This document shows, piece by piece, positions 33,501 through 40,053 of a stretch of DNA of 40,053 nucleotides (its first letter is position 1; each line of letters opens with the position of its first letter). The position numbers and the translations under genes were made by a program. The notes beneath the pieces were generated by a model, which saw only the letters and a list, made by a program, of their open reading frames with translations, made no database searches and was not told the origin of the DNA. This DNA is from Desulfuromonas sp. TF (GTDB lineage: Bacteria > Desulfobacterota > Desulfuromonadia > Desulfuromonadales > ATBO01): positions 1 through 40,053 of the forward strand of contig NZ_KI421428.1 in NCBI RefSeq assembly GCF_000472285.1, written 5' to 3'.

Positions 33501-34116
33501 CAAAGCTGTTTTAGGCCGGTCAGCAGACATTGGGCAGCGACTCGATTACCAGGATTACCGACTTGGTTGCAGGAAGATTGCCAGGAATACTGATGAACGG
33601 ACTCTTATCTCTACAATTATTCCTCCAAACTTCCATGCTGAAAACTTCCAATCAGTCCATTCTTTTTCAAATGGTAGCAAACGATTCCTCTCCCACAAAA
33701 ATATGCTTTACCTGTGTGCCGTTTGGAACAGTTTTACACTGGACTATCAACTTCGATTACGAGTAACCGCGAATGTGAACTTTTTCTACATCTATCAACT
33801 CCCCGTCCCCCGCCTGACGGAAAAAGACCCGGCCTTCCGCCCCATCGTCGAACGCGCCGCCCATCTGATCTGCACCACGCCGGAATTCGACGATCTTGCC
33901 AGGGAGGCCGGCATCGGCAGCCACAAGCAAGGCGTCACCGACCCGGTCGAGCGCGCCCGCCTGCGGGCCGAGCTGGACGGCCTCGTCGCCCACCTCTACG
34001 GCCTGACCGAAGCCGAATTCGCCTACATCCTCACCACCTTCCCCCTGGTCAAGGACCCGGTGAAGATCGCCGCGCAGAATGCCTATCGCGATGTCGAGAG
34101 AGGGCTGATCCAATGA
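30535..34116 (+). CDS. Large N6-adenine DNA methyltransferase (Eco57I/PglX-like)
   Basis: The 1193-residue protein starts two bases after the helicase stop, within a GAGGGGAGG-rich site. Motif I is DPACGSGAFL (D419) and motif IV is NPPW (N701-W704), the order of gamma-type adenine methylases; an AIITNPPWEIFK block surrounds the latter. The N-terminal 180 residues, with the stretch VVVFEIAAADGRMP, HKEIARHHHENLL and SLWYWVKREG, could be a nuclease-like or regulatory domain but show no certain catalytic site. The C-terminal region should hold target recognition. Residues about 900-1085 are encoded by clearly AT-richer DNA. Likely role: marking host DNA for the neighbouring helicase-nuclease, or a single-chain type IIG-like enzyme. 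Confidence 0.85.
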   Translation: MGEVIKIGQLDIQRTRDLLQRFDFPTLFIEELGWSQPASRQPITLNVDGASFTARQIAQLSGVVVFEIAAADGRMPQAKTRAALHKEIARHHHENLLIFVDQERTNSLWYWVKREGNKNFPREHLYIKGQPGDLFLSKLGAMVVDISELDASGALPVTEVASRLKKALDVERVTKKFYREFQEQHLAFIDLIEGIADDRQRRWYASILLNRLMFIYFLQKKGFVDHGNLDYLQARLAHSRQVFGPDRYYRAFLWPLFFEGFAKPEQERSPEIRQLLGNIKYLNGGLFLPHAVELKNPDIRISDKAFANLLGLFERYSWNLNDTPAGKDDEINPDVLGYIFEKYINQKAFGAYYTRPEITEYLCERTIYKLVLDKINSPGVPGVLAAREYDSMAELLLDLDAELCRELLHRVLPELSLLDPACGSGAFLVAAMKTLINLYAAIIGKIEFLNDRNLTEWLRKEKASHKSINYFIKKRIITDNLYGVDIMEEATEIAKLRLFLALVAAAQSIDELEPLPNIDFNILAGNSLIGLLHVDPAKFDTLTAGTGSKPGAKSAEPMVAEPGGFDFGTTSAASRKDLQRELLNQRTAEKFTRLLEEKNRLIDTFRHTAGYVEDLRAMRDAIDGKKREALVTLNKLLLDEFVALDIKFEEATWDPAKNKVGKPKKRALTIADIEALHPFHWGYEFDEILNRRGGFDAIITNPPWEIFKPQAKEFLAEHSDLVTKNKMTIKEFEKEQAKLMKDADILAAWIEYQSRFPHVSLYYRGSRQYKNQISIVNGKKAGSDINLYKLFTEQCFNLLRPGGECGIVIPSGIYTDLGTKQLREMLFAETGITGLFCFENRKEIFEGVDSRFKFVVLTFVKGGGTVSFPTAFMRHEVAELERFPKGGALEISVALIKRLSPESLGIIEFESENDLAIARKSGSFPLLGVHLEKAWNVSLQSEFHMTNDSYLFHAEFEKGMMPLYEGKNIHQYNHEFEKPRYWVWEKEARKAVLGRSADIGQRLDYQDYRLGCRKIARNTDERTLISTIIPPNFHAENFQSVHSFSNGSKRFLSHKNMLYLCAVWNSFTLDYQLRLRVTANVNFFYIYQLPVPRLTEKDPAFRPIVERAAHLICTTPEFDDLAREAGIGSHKQGVTDPVERARLRAELDGLVAHLYGLTEAEFAYILTTFPLVKDPVKIAAQNAYRDVERGLIQ

Positions 34117-35240
34117 CCCAGACCATGCGTCTGCAGAGTGTTCGCCTCCGCAATTTCAAGGCCATTATCGACAGCAAGGTGGTCAAACTCGGCCCGCTCA
34201 CTGTCTTTATCGGCAACAACGGCGCCGGCAAGTCGAGCCTGATCGAAGGGCTGGAAACCTACCAGAGTATCGTCCGCGACGGGTTGGACGTGGCCATGCA
34301 ACGCTGGATGGGGATCGAGCATGCCCGCCACAAGGGGCAGGAGGCCAAGGAACGCGCCGGGAAACTGGTCAACCCCATTGCCTTCGACCTGGCGATTGGA
34401 GAGAGCCCGCGCAAGGCGCGTAAGGTCGAACTGGAGGCGAACAACGATCCGGCTGCGAACCGGATGTTCATCGGCAAGGAGATGATTGGTCAGGCTGGAG
34501 ATTTTATTGATCGCAATCTCAAAGATATTGCACAGACCTATGGCCCCGGCCGCTCGATTCTCTCTGCCCCCTTGGCGGAATTCGATGATTTGGCCCGCCA
34601 TATCAACGGCTGGCAATTTCTGACTCTGAGCCCTGAGCGGATGGGACTGCCGGTACCGCAGCAACGCACCGGCGGTGGAGTGCGACTGGCGCGGGACGGG
34701 TCGAACATCGCCGACTTCCTACTGGACCTGCGCCGCCTGGACCAGCTTGCCTTCGAGGGCATCGTCGAGACGATGGCCTACGTCCTCCCCTATGCGCGCG
34801 ACCTGCAACCGGCAGTGACCTCCGAGATCGAGCGCAAGGCGTGGCTGCAGCTGACCGAAGCCGATTTCAAAGTGCCTGGCTGGATGCTCTCCACAGGTAC
34901 TTTGCGACTGCTGGCCCTTCTCGCCTTGTTGCGCCACCCCAGCCCGCCGCCGCTCATTGCAGTGGAAGAGATTGAGAACGGCCTCGACCCGCGCAGTATT
35001 CATCTGGTCATCGACGAGATCCGCACCGCGGTTCAATCCGGACGAACACAAGTTGTTTTGACCACTCATTCGCCCTATTTTCTCAATCTTCTGCCCTTGC
35101 AGACGATTGTGCTGGTGGAGCGCAACGAAAGTGGCAGCCCGACTTTCTGGCGACCGGCCGACATTGAGGAGGTGCAGGAATGGGGGAAACGGTTTGCGCC
35201 GGGTGAGCTTTATACGACGGGCAGATTCAAGAAGGGGTAG
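34113..35240 (+). CDS. AAA (SMC/RecF-like) ATPase of the defence block
   Basis: The ATG overlaps the methylase stop (ATGA) and gives 375 residues. Walker A is GNNGAGKSS (about residues 34-42) after a typical LRNFKAI start. IAVEEIENGLDP is the Walker B and D-loop, and VVLTTHSPYFLNLL is the H-loop. There is only a short coiled insertion, so it belongs with the AAA15/AAA21-type ATPases found beside Toprim-like proteins. The next gene encodes such a small partner. The two probably form an ATP-regulated effector, similar in plan to OLD or RloA/RloB-type pairs; the plan is inferred from order and size. Confidence 0.8.
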   Translation: MTQTMRLQSVRLRNFKAIIDSKVVKLGPLTVFIGNNGAGKSSLIEGLETYQSIVRDGLDVAMQRWMGIEHARHKGQEAKERAGKLVNPIAFDLAIGESPRKARKVELEANNDPAANRMFIGKEMIGQAGDFIDRNLKDIAQTYGPGRSILSAPLAEFDDLARHINGWQFLTLSPERMGLPVPQQRTGGGVRLARDGSNIADFLLDLRRLDQLAFEGIVETMAYVLPYARDLQPAVTSEIERKAWLQLTEADFKVPGWMLSTGTLRLLALLALLRHPSPPPLIAVEEIENGLDPRSIHLVIDEIRTAVQSGRTQVVLTTHSPYFLNLLPLQTIVLVERNESGSPTFWRPADIEEVQEWGKRFAPGELYTTGRFKKG

Positions 35241-35242
35241 GG

Positions 35243-35845
35243 ATGAAAATTGGTTTCATAGTGGAATGCGGGCCGAAAGGGGCTGAGACGCAAGTCCTCC
35301 CTTTGCTGGCGGCATTGATCCGGCCGGAAATTATTCCGGATATCATTCCGTTAGACCGAAAACCGTTGCTCAAGGAACAGTGCGGACGCTATGCTGCGGA
35401 ACTTTTGGCAAGGGGCTGTGAAAAGGTCCTGATTGTCTGGGACCTGCTCCCGGACTGGGGGGAATACGAGGGCATCGGTTGTCTGCACGCTGATCGGGAA
35501 GAAATTTTTCAGTCGCTTCAGCATGCCGGCCTCAGACGGGATGACCCGCGAATTGCGGTTGTTTGTATCCATAAAATGCTGGAGGCGTGGTTGCGTGCCG
35601 ATGATCGGGCACTGGCAAGGGTGTTGTCGACGGATGCCCATCCCGTGAAAATTCCACGGGTGAAAACCTGTCAGTCGATACGGGACCCCAAAGCGGCTCT
35701 CGATTCTCTCTTCAGACAATCACCCAAATTTCGGCAATACACAGACTACGTCCATGCCGTCTTGATTGCGCGAAAAATTACCGACTTGACTCGCCTGAAC
35801 CGAGTTCCCTGTTTCAACCGGTTTCGCGAGGCAATCGAAGCATAG
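35243..35845 (+). CDS. Small Toprim/DUF4276-like protein
   Basis: This 200-residue protein starts two bases after the ATPase stop. The N-terminal strand IVECGPKGAE has glutamates at 8 and 15, resembling the EG..xE motif of Toprim folds. VLIVWDLLPDW (D67, D71) resembles the second acidic motif, and HKMLEAWLRADD (E114, D120) is close to the conserved helix of DUF4276 proteins. These accompany AAA ATPases in defence islands and may be metal-dependent nucleases. The family call is by motif only. cbiF starts 17 bases downstream. Confidence 0.6.
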   Translation: MKIGFIVECGPKGAETQVLPLLAALIRPEIIPDIIPLDRKPLLKEQCGRYAAELLARGCEKVLIVWDLLPDWGEYEGIGCLHADREEIFQSLQHAGLRRDDPRIAVVCIHKMLEAWLRADDRALARVLSTDAHPVKIPRVKTCQSIRDPKAALDSLFRQSPKFRQYTDYVHAVLIARKITDLTRLNRVPCFNRFREAIEA

Positions 35846-35862
35846 GGATAATTAGCCTGAGT

Positions 35863-36660
35863 ATGACAGAGTCAAAATTCAATAACTCTCCTCCCGTTCT
35901 CTTTGTCGGCGCCGGTCCTGGCGACCCGGAGCTGATCACCATTAAAGGTCTCAAGGCGCTGCAGGCGGCCGATGTGGTGGTCTACGCCGGTTCCCTGGTG
36001 AACCCCGCCCTTCTTTCCGAACTCAAGCCCGGCGCCGTGGCTCACGACAGCGCACCCCTCACGCTGGAGGAAGTTATCGCGATCATGAGCAGGGCGGTGG
36101 CCGCCGGCATGCGCGTGGTCCGGCTGCATACCGGCGACCCTTCGGTCTACGGGGCCATCCAGGAGCAGATGGAGGCCCTAGACGCCCTCGGCATCTCCTA
36201 TGCAGTCATCCCCGGCGTAACCGCCGCCTTTGCCGCCGCGGCCGGCCTCAGGCAGGAGCTGACCCTTCCCGAGGTTTCCCAGACGGTGATCCTCACCCGG
36301 GTCGAGGGGCGCACGCCGGTTCCTGAGAAGGAGCAGCTGCGGCGCATCGCCGCCCTCGGCGCCACCGTCTGCCTCTATCTCTCGGTCTCCATGATGGAGA
36401 AGGTGGTGGAAGAGCTCCTGGCCGGCGGCTCCTATACTCCGTCCACACCGGCGGCGGTTGTGAGCCGGGCCAGCTGGGAGGACGAGCGGATTGTCGAGGG
36501 GACCCTGGCGGACATCGCCGGAAAGGTGTCCGCCGCCGGAATCAGCCGGCAGGCGCTCATCATCGTCGGCGAGGTGCTCAAGGCCCGGAGTGAGGGAGTG
36601 GCGGAGAAGTCGAAGCTGTACGACAGGAATTTCGAGCACGGGTACAGGGGGCGCGGGTGA
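35863..36660 (+). CDS. cbiF: Cobalt-precorrin-4 C11-methyltransferase
   Basis: The 265-residue protein carries the tetrapyrrole methylase motif VGAGPGDPELITIKGLKAL, the CbiF-type VVVYAGSLVNPALL and LHTGDPSVYGAIQEQM. The segment VIPGVTAAFAAAAGL completes the SAM site. It methylates C-11 after ring contraction. It resumes the cobalamin operon directly after the four defence genes, with no promoter or terminator visible in the 17-base gap. Its end overlaps the cbiG start. Confidence 0.95.
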   Translation: MTESKFNNSPPVLFVGAGPGDPELITIKGLKALQAADVVVYAGSLVNPALLSELKPGAVAHDSAPLTLEEVIAIMSRAVAAGMRVVRLHTGDPSVYGAIQEQMEALDALGISYAVIPGVTAAFAAAAGLRQELTLPEVSQTVILTRVEGRTPVPEKEQLRRIAALGATVCLYLSVSMMEKVVEELLAGGSYTPSTPAAVVSRASWEDERIVEGTLADIAGKVSAAGISRQALIIVGEVLKARSEGVAEKSKLYDRNFEHGYRGRG

Positions 36661-37712
36661 ACCTCGCCATCATCGCCATAACTTCGGGAGGTGCCCGCCT
36701 CGGGACAGGGCTCCGGGAAAGACTGGATGGAGCGGACCTGTTCGTTCCCGCGAAACATGCCGGGGAGGCCGGTGAGGGCGCCATCGTCTTTTCGGTGGAA
36801 CTGAAGGAGCTGGTCCGGCAGCTCTGGCCCGATTGCCGGGGATTCGTCTTCATCATGGCGACCGGAATCGTGGTGCGGATCCTGGCCCCTCACCTGCGGG
36901 GGAAGGACCTCGACCCGGCGGTGGTGGTCATGGACGAGGCGGGCGCCTTTGCCGTCAGCCTCCTTTCGGGACATCTAGGCGGAGCCAACGAGCTGGCACG
37001 GAAGCTGGCCGAAGCCAGCGGCGGACAGGCGGTCATCACCACCGCCACCGATGTCAACGGACTCCCCGCCTGGGACGAAGTGGCCCGCCGGGAGGGGCTG
37101 CGGATCGAGCCCGTGAAGAACATCCGCCGCCTCAACAGCCTGCTCCTTCAGGGGGAAAGGATTGTCCTGGTCGATCGGCGCCGGCGCATTTCCCGTCATT
37201 TCGCCTCGGTTCCGGGAGTGGTTACCGTGGCCAACTTCGCCGCGGCCCAGCAGGTAGGAGCCGCGGGAAAAGTTTTCGTCACCCACCGGCACATCCCGCA
37301 CCTGGAGGCGCAGGACGATCTGCTGGTGCTGCGTCCCCGGGACCTCGTGGTGGGGATCGGCTGCAACCGTGGAACCCCGGCCGAGGAGATCGAAGAGGTG
37401 GTGGAGAGGGAGCTGCGCAGAGCCTTTCTCTCTCCGCACAGCATCGCCTGCCTCGCCACCATCGACGTGAAGGCCGACGAAGAGGGGCTGAATCTCTTCG
37501 CAAAAAACCGCGGCATTCCCGTCGAGCACTACTCGGCCGAGGCGCTCAACAGCGTCAGCGCCCCCGCGGAGCCCTCTCCTCACGCTCTTGCGGCGGTGGG
37601 GGCGAAGGGGGTCTGCGAGCCCGCCGCCCTTCTCTCCGCGGGGAGTGACACCCTGCTGATCAAGAAGAAAATATGCGGCAACGTCACCGTGGCGGTGGCT
37701 GAAAAGATCTAA
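36657..37712 (+). CDS. cbiG: Cobalt-precorrin-5A hydrolase
   Basis: The GTG start at 36657 overlaps the cbiF stop (GTGA). The 351-residue protein has the CbiG N-terminal block (FIMATGIVVRILAPHL, VVVMDEAGAFAVSLLSGHLGGANELA) and the C-terminal domain beginning VVGIGCNRGTPAEEIEE. It opens the delta-lactone and releases the C-20 fragment as acetaldehyde, the step special to the anaerobic route. Confidence 0.95.
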   Translation: MNLAIIAITSGGARLGTGLRERLDGADLFVPAKHAGEAGEGAIVFSVELKELVRQLWPDCRGFVFIMATGIVVRILAPHLRGKDLDPAVVVMDEAGAFAVSLLSGHLGGANELARKLAEASGGQAVITTATDVNGLPAWDEVARREGLRIEPVKNIRRLNSLLLQGERIVLVDRRRRISRHFASVPGVVTVANFAAAQQVGAAGKVFVTHRHIPHLEAQDDLLVLRPRDLVVGIGCNRGTPAEEIEEVVERELRRAFLSPHSIACLATIDVKADEEGLNLFAKNRGIPVEHYSAEALNSVSAPAEPSPHALAAVGAKGVCEPAALLSAGSDTLLIKKKICGNVTVAVAEKI

Positions 37713-37715
37713 ACC

Positions 37716-37780
37716 GTCATTGGTCACTTGTCATTGGTTCAAGGCCTTTACAGATGACGAATGACAAAGGACAAAGGACA
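37716..37780. repeat. Imperfect inverted repeat between cbiG and cbiH
   Basis: GTCATTGGTCACTTGTCATTGG at the left is partly complementary to GATGACGAATGACAAAGGA at the right. It resembles the spacer palindromes seen elsewhere in this operon. AAAGGACAG at its end may serve as a weak ribosome site. Confidence 0.45.
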
Positions 37781-37785
37781 GATTT

Positions 37786-40053
37786 ATGGGAAAACTCTAC
37801 GTCGTCGGCATCGGGCCCGGCGGCGCCGAACATATGACCCCCGCCGCCTGCACCGCCATCGGAAAGGCGCAGACGGTGGTGGGCTACAAGACCTATCTCG
37901 ACCTTATCCCGGGGCTGCTGGACGGCAAGGAAGTCCGCTCCTCGGGGATGATGAAGGAAGTCGAGCGCTGCCGAGCGGCACTGGCCGAAGCCGCCGCCGG
38001 TAAGACGGTGGCCCTCGTCTCCTCGGGGGATGCCGGGATCTACGGCATGGCGGGGTTGGCTCTGGAATTGGGGGAGGAGTCCTGCGTCGACATCGAGATC
38101 GTCCCCGGGGTGTCGGCGGTGCAGGCGGCCGCCGCCCGCCTGGGGGCGCCCCTGATGCACGACTTCGCCGTCGTCTCTCTCTCAGACCTGCTGACCCCCT
38201 GGCCGTTGATCCGCCGTCGCCTCACCGCCGCCGCCTCCGCGGATTTCGTGGTCGCCCTCTACAACCCCAGAAGCAAGGGGCGCACGACGCAGATCGGCGA
38301 GGCTCGGGAGACCCTTTTGCGGCACCGCTCCCCGGCAACCCCGGTGGGCATAGTGCGCAACGCCTGCCGCGATGGGGAGGAGGTGACGGTGACGGACCTC
38401 GGCGCCCTGCTCGATCACTCCATCGACATGCTCAGCATCGTCATCGTCGGCAACTCGCAGTCGCGGCTCGACGCGGCGGGGCGGATCGTTACTCCGCGCG
38501 GATATGCGGTTCAGGGACGAGGGACGCGGGACGAGGGACGCGGAAATCAGGGCAAGGACGTTCTCGTTTCGCCTCCGGCGTCCCGCGTCCCGGACGCGGC
38601 GAGAGCCCTCTTCGTTGGCGGGACGGGGAGCGATGTCGGTAAAAGTGTCCTGGCGGCGGGACTGTGCCGCATTCTGAAACGCCGCGGCTTTTCCGTCGCC
38701 CCCTTCAAAGCCCAGAACATGGCCCTCAACTCCGCCGTAACGCCCGAAGGCGGGGAGATCGGCCGGGCCCAGGCCCTGCAGGCGGCGGCCTGCGGGCTGA
38801 CGCCCCACACCGACATGAATCCCGTACTGCTCAAGCCCAATTCCGACACCGGCAGCCAGGTGATCCTCCGGGGACGCCCGGTGGGTAACATGACCGTGTC
38901 CGAATACCATGCCTTCAAGCCCGAAGCGTTCCGCACGGTGGAGGAGTCCTTCCGCCGGCTCGCCGCCGCCTACGATGTCGTGGTCATGGAGGGAGCGGGA
39001 AGCATCGCCGAAATCAACCTCAAGGCCCACGACATCACCAACCTGCGGGCCGCCGCCCTGGCCGCCGCGCCGGTGCTGCTGGTGGCCGACATCGACCGCG
39101 GCGGAGTCTTCGCCGCCATCGTCGGCACCCTGGAGCTGCTCGAACCGGCCGAGCGGGAGCGGATCGCCGGGGTGGTGATCAACAAGTTCCGGGGGGATCC
39201 GGACCTGCTGCGCCCGGGGATCGAGGCGGTGGAGGCCCGCACCGGAGTGCCGGTGCTGGGGGTGGTCCCCTGGCTCGATCTGCGGCTCCCCGAAGAGGAC
39301 TCGGTGCCCCTCTCCCGCAAGGGGACCGGGTCACGGAAAAACGCCGTGCTCATCGGGGTGGTGCGCCTTCCCCGGATCTCCAACTACACCGATTTCGACC
39401 CCCTGGAGCAGGACCCGGGAGCGGAGCTGATCTATCTGGACGACCCCGGGCAGGTGGCCGGGTGCGATCTGCTGATCCTCCCCGGAACCAAGAGCACCCT
39501 CTCCGACATGGAGTTCCTGCGCGCCCGGGGGTTCTTCGCCGCCATCCGCGAACACCACGAGGCCGGGGGATGCGTCGTGGGGATCTGCGGCGGCTACCAG
39601 ATGCTCGGAGGACGGGTCGCCGACCCCCTGGGGGTGGAGTCTTCCCCCAGCGAAGCCGAGGGCCTGGGGCTGCTGGATATCGCCACGGTGATGACCCCGG
39701 ACAAGCAGACCCATCAGGCCGAAGGAATTCCCTTGCCGGCGGCCGGGGAGACCCCCCTGGGGGGGCTGGAGAAGGTGGCAGGCTACGAGATCCACATGGG
39801 GGAGACCGTTCTCGGCCCGGCGGCGCGGCCCCTGCTGCGCCTGACTATCCGCTCGGGAAACCGCGTCGATCTGGAGGATGGGGCGGTTTCCCCGGACGGC
39901 CGAATATGGGGCACCTATCTGCACGGGCTCTTCGACGATCCGTCCGTCCGCCGCGCGCTCGTGGACGATCTGCGCCGCCGGCGCGGACTGCCGCCGGCCC
40001 CGCCAGCCTCGGCCTCCACCCTGGAGGAAGAGTTGGATCGGCTGGCCGACCAT
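37786..40053 (+). CDS. cbiH-cobQ: CbiH-CobQ fusion: C17-methyltransferase joined to cobyric acid synthase (3' end outside window)
   Basis: The frame stays open from ATG 37786 to the window edge, 756 codons. Residues 1-242 are a complete CbiH/CobJ (VVGIGPGGAEHMTPAA, LVSSGDAGIYGMAGL, LYNPRSKGRTTQ, ending GRIVTPRGYAV). Residues from about 272 are CobQ/CbiP, beginning ALFVGGTGSDVGKSVLAAG, with a C-terminal amidotransferase domain (nucleophile C601 in GICGGYQML, and YEIHMGET). The two are joined by about 29 residues encoded by repeat DNA, with no stop and no start codon between them in this frame. The enzyme would contract the ring and methylate C-17, and also amidate four side chains of the corrin. 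Confidence 0.9.
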   Translation, partial: MGKLYVVGIGPGGAEHMTPAACTAIGKAQTVVGYKTYLDLIPGLLDGKEVRSSGMMKEVERCRAALAEAAAGKTVALVSSGDAGIYGMAGLALELGEESCVDIEIVPGVSAVQAAAARLGAPLMHDFAVVSLSDLLTPWPLIRRRLTAAASADFVVALYNPRSKGRTTQIGEARETLLRHRSPATPVGIVRNACRDGEEVTVTDLGALLDHSIDMLSIVIVGNSQSRLDAAGRIVTPRGYAVQGRGTRDEGRGNQGKDVLVSPPASRVPDAARALFVGGTGSDVGKSVLAAGLCRILKRRGFSVAPFKAQNMALNSAVTPEGGEIGRAQALQAAACGLTPHTDMNPVLLKPNSDTGSQVILRGRPVGNMTVSEYHAFKPEAFRTVEESFRRLAAAYDVVVMEGAGSIAEINLKAHDITNLRAAALAAAPVLLVADIDRGGVFAAIVGTLELLEPAERERIAGVVINKFRGDPDLLRPGIEAVEARTGVPVLGVVPWLDLRLPEEDSVPLSRKGTGSRKNAVLIGVVRLPRISNYTDFDPLEQDPGAELIYLDDPGQVAGCDLLILPGTKSTLSDMEFLRARGFFAAIREHHEAGGCVVGICGGYQMLGGRVADPLGVESSPSEAEGLGLLDIATVMTPDKQTHQAEGIPLPAAGETPLGGLEKVAGYEIHMGETVLGPAARPLLRLTIRSGNRVDLEDGAVSPDGRIWGTYLHGLFDDPSVRRALVDDLRRRRGLPPAPPASASTLEEELDRLADH
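38514..38593. repeat. Direct and inverted repeats encoding the CbiH-CobQ linker
   Basis: The 14-mer GGACGAGGGACGCG occurs twice in tandem (38515-38542). The inverted form GCGTCCCGCGTCCCGG follows at 38578-38593, so the stretch can fold back (CGCGGGAC 38525-38532 with GTCCCGCG 38580-38587). The same 15-mer GGGACGAGGGACGCG is present at 16875-16889 in a spacer. Confidence 0.85.

Overview
The window is GC-rich DNA that looks like a chromosome of an anaerobic deltaproteobacterium of the Desulfuromonas/Geobacter type. This is inferred from a DUF3373-type porin, a PsrABC-like respiratory complex, an anaerobic (cobalt-early) cobalamin pathway with a ThiC-like BzaF, and the style of the intergenic repeats. 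No species is claimed.

Layout. (1) 1-6092, minus strand: a respiratory operon read as small cytochrome c, outer-membrane porin, Tat-exported molybdopterin oxidoreductase, four-cluster ferredoxin and NrfD membrane subunit, the last cut by the window edge. (2) 6482-7754, minus strand: a radical SAM/SPASM enzyme preceded by a 34-codon gene and a terminator-like hairpin, which resembles a small RiPP locus. (3) 7965-9638: ettA, followed by strong terminators. (4) 9683-10370: no protein gene, but a well-folded candidate non-coding RNA on the minus strand with promoter and terminator, and a diverged second copy of its leader upstream. (5) Ferritin (minus), engB and an exported ATP-dependent DNA ligase.

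(6) 12798-19778: cobalamin operon I. A consensus-like promoter, a cobalamin riboswitch and a terminator precede cobO, cobU, cobT, cobS, cobC, cbiA and a thiC-like gene best read as bzaF. These genes make the lower ligand, adenosylate the corrin and assemble the nucleotide loop. (7) 19861-40053: cobalamin operon II. A second cobalamin riboswitch precedes cbiX, cbiC, the cobalt transporter cbiMNQO, cbiD, cbiET, cbiL, then cbiF, cbiG and a cbiH-cobQ fusion that runs off the window. No cbiJ, cbiB or cobD is visible here.

(8) 27128-35845: between cbiL and cbiF, four tightly packed genes of a defence or restriction type interrupt the cobalamin operon. They encode a PLD-nuclease/SNF2 helicase, a large adenine methyltransferase, an AAA ATPase and a small Toprim/DUF4276-like protein. 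With only 12 and 17 bases at the junctions, they are probably co-transcribed with the vitamin genes. This is the best candidate for an undescribed system.

A second theme is that repetitive palindromic DNA has entered reading frames of the cobalamin genes. A perfect 25-bp inverted repeat lies inside cbiA, two repeat-derived inserts lie inside cbiD, and a duplicated 14-mer forms the linker that joins CbiH to CobQ. The 15-base core of that linker occurs identically in the spacer between cobC and cbiA.
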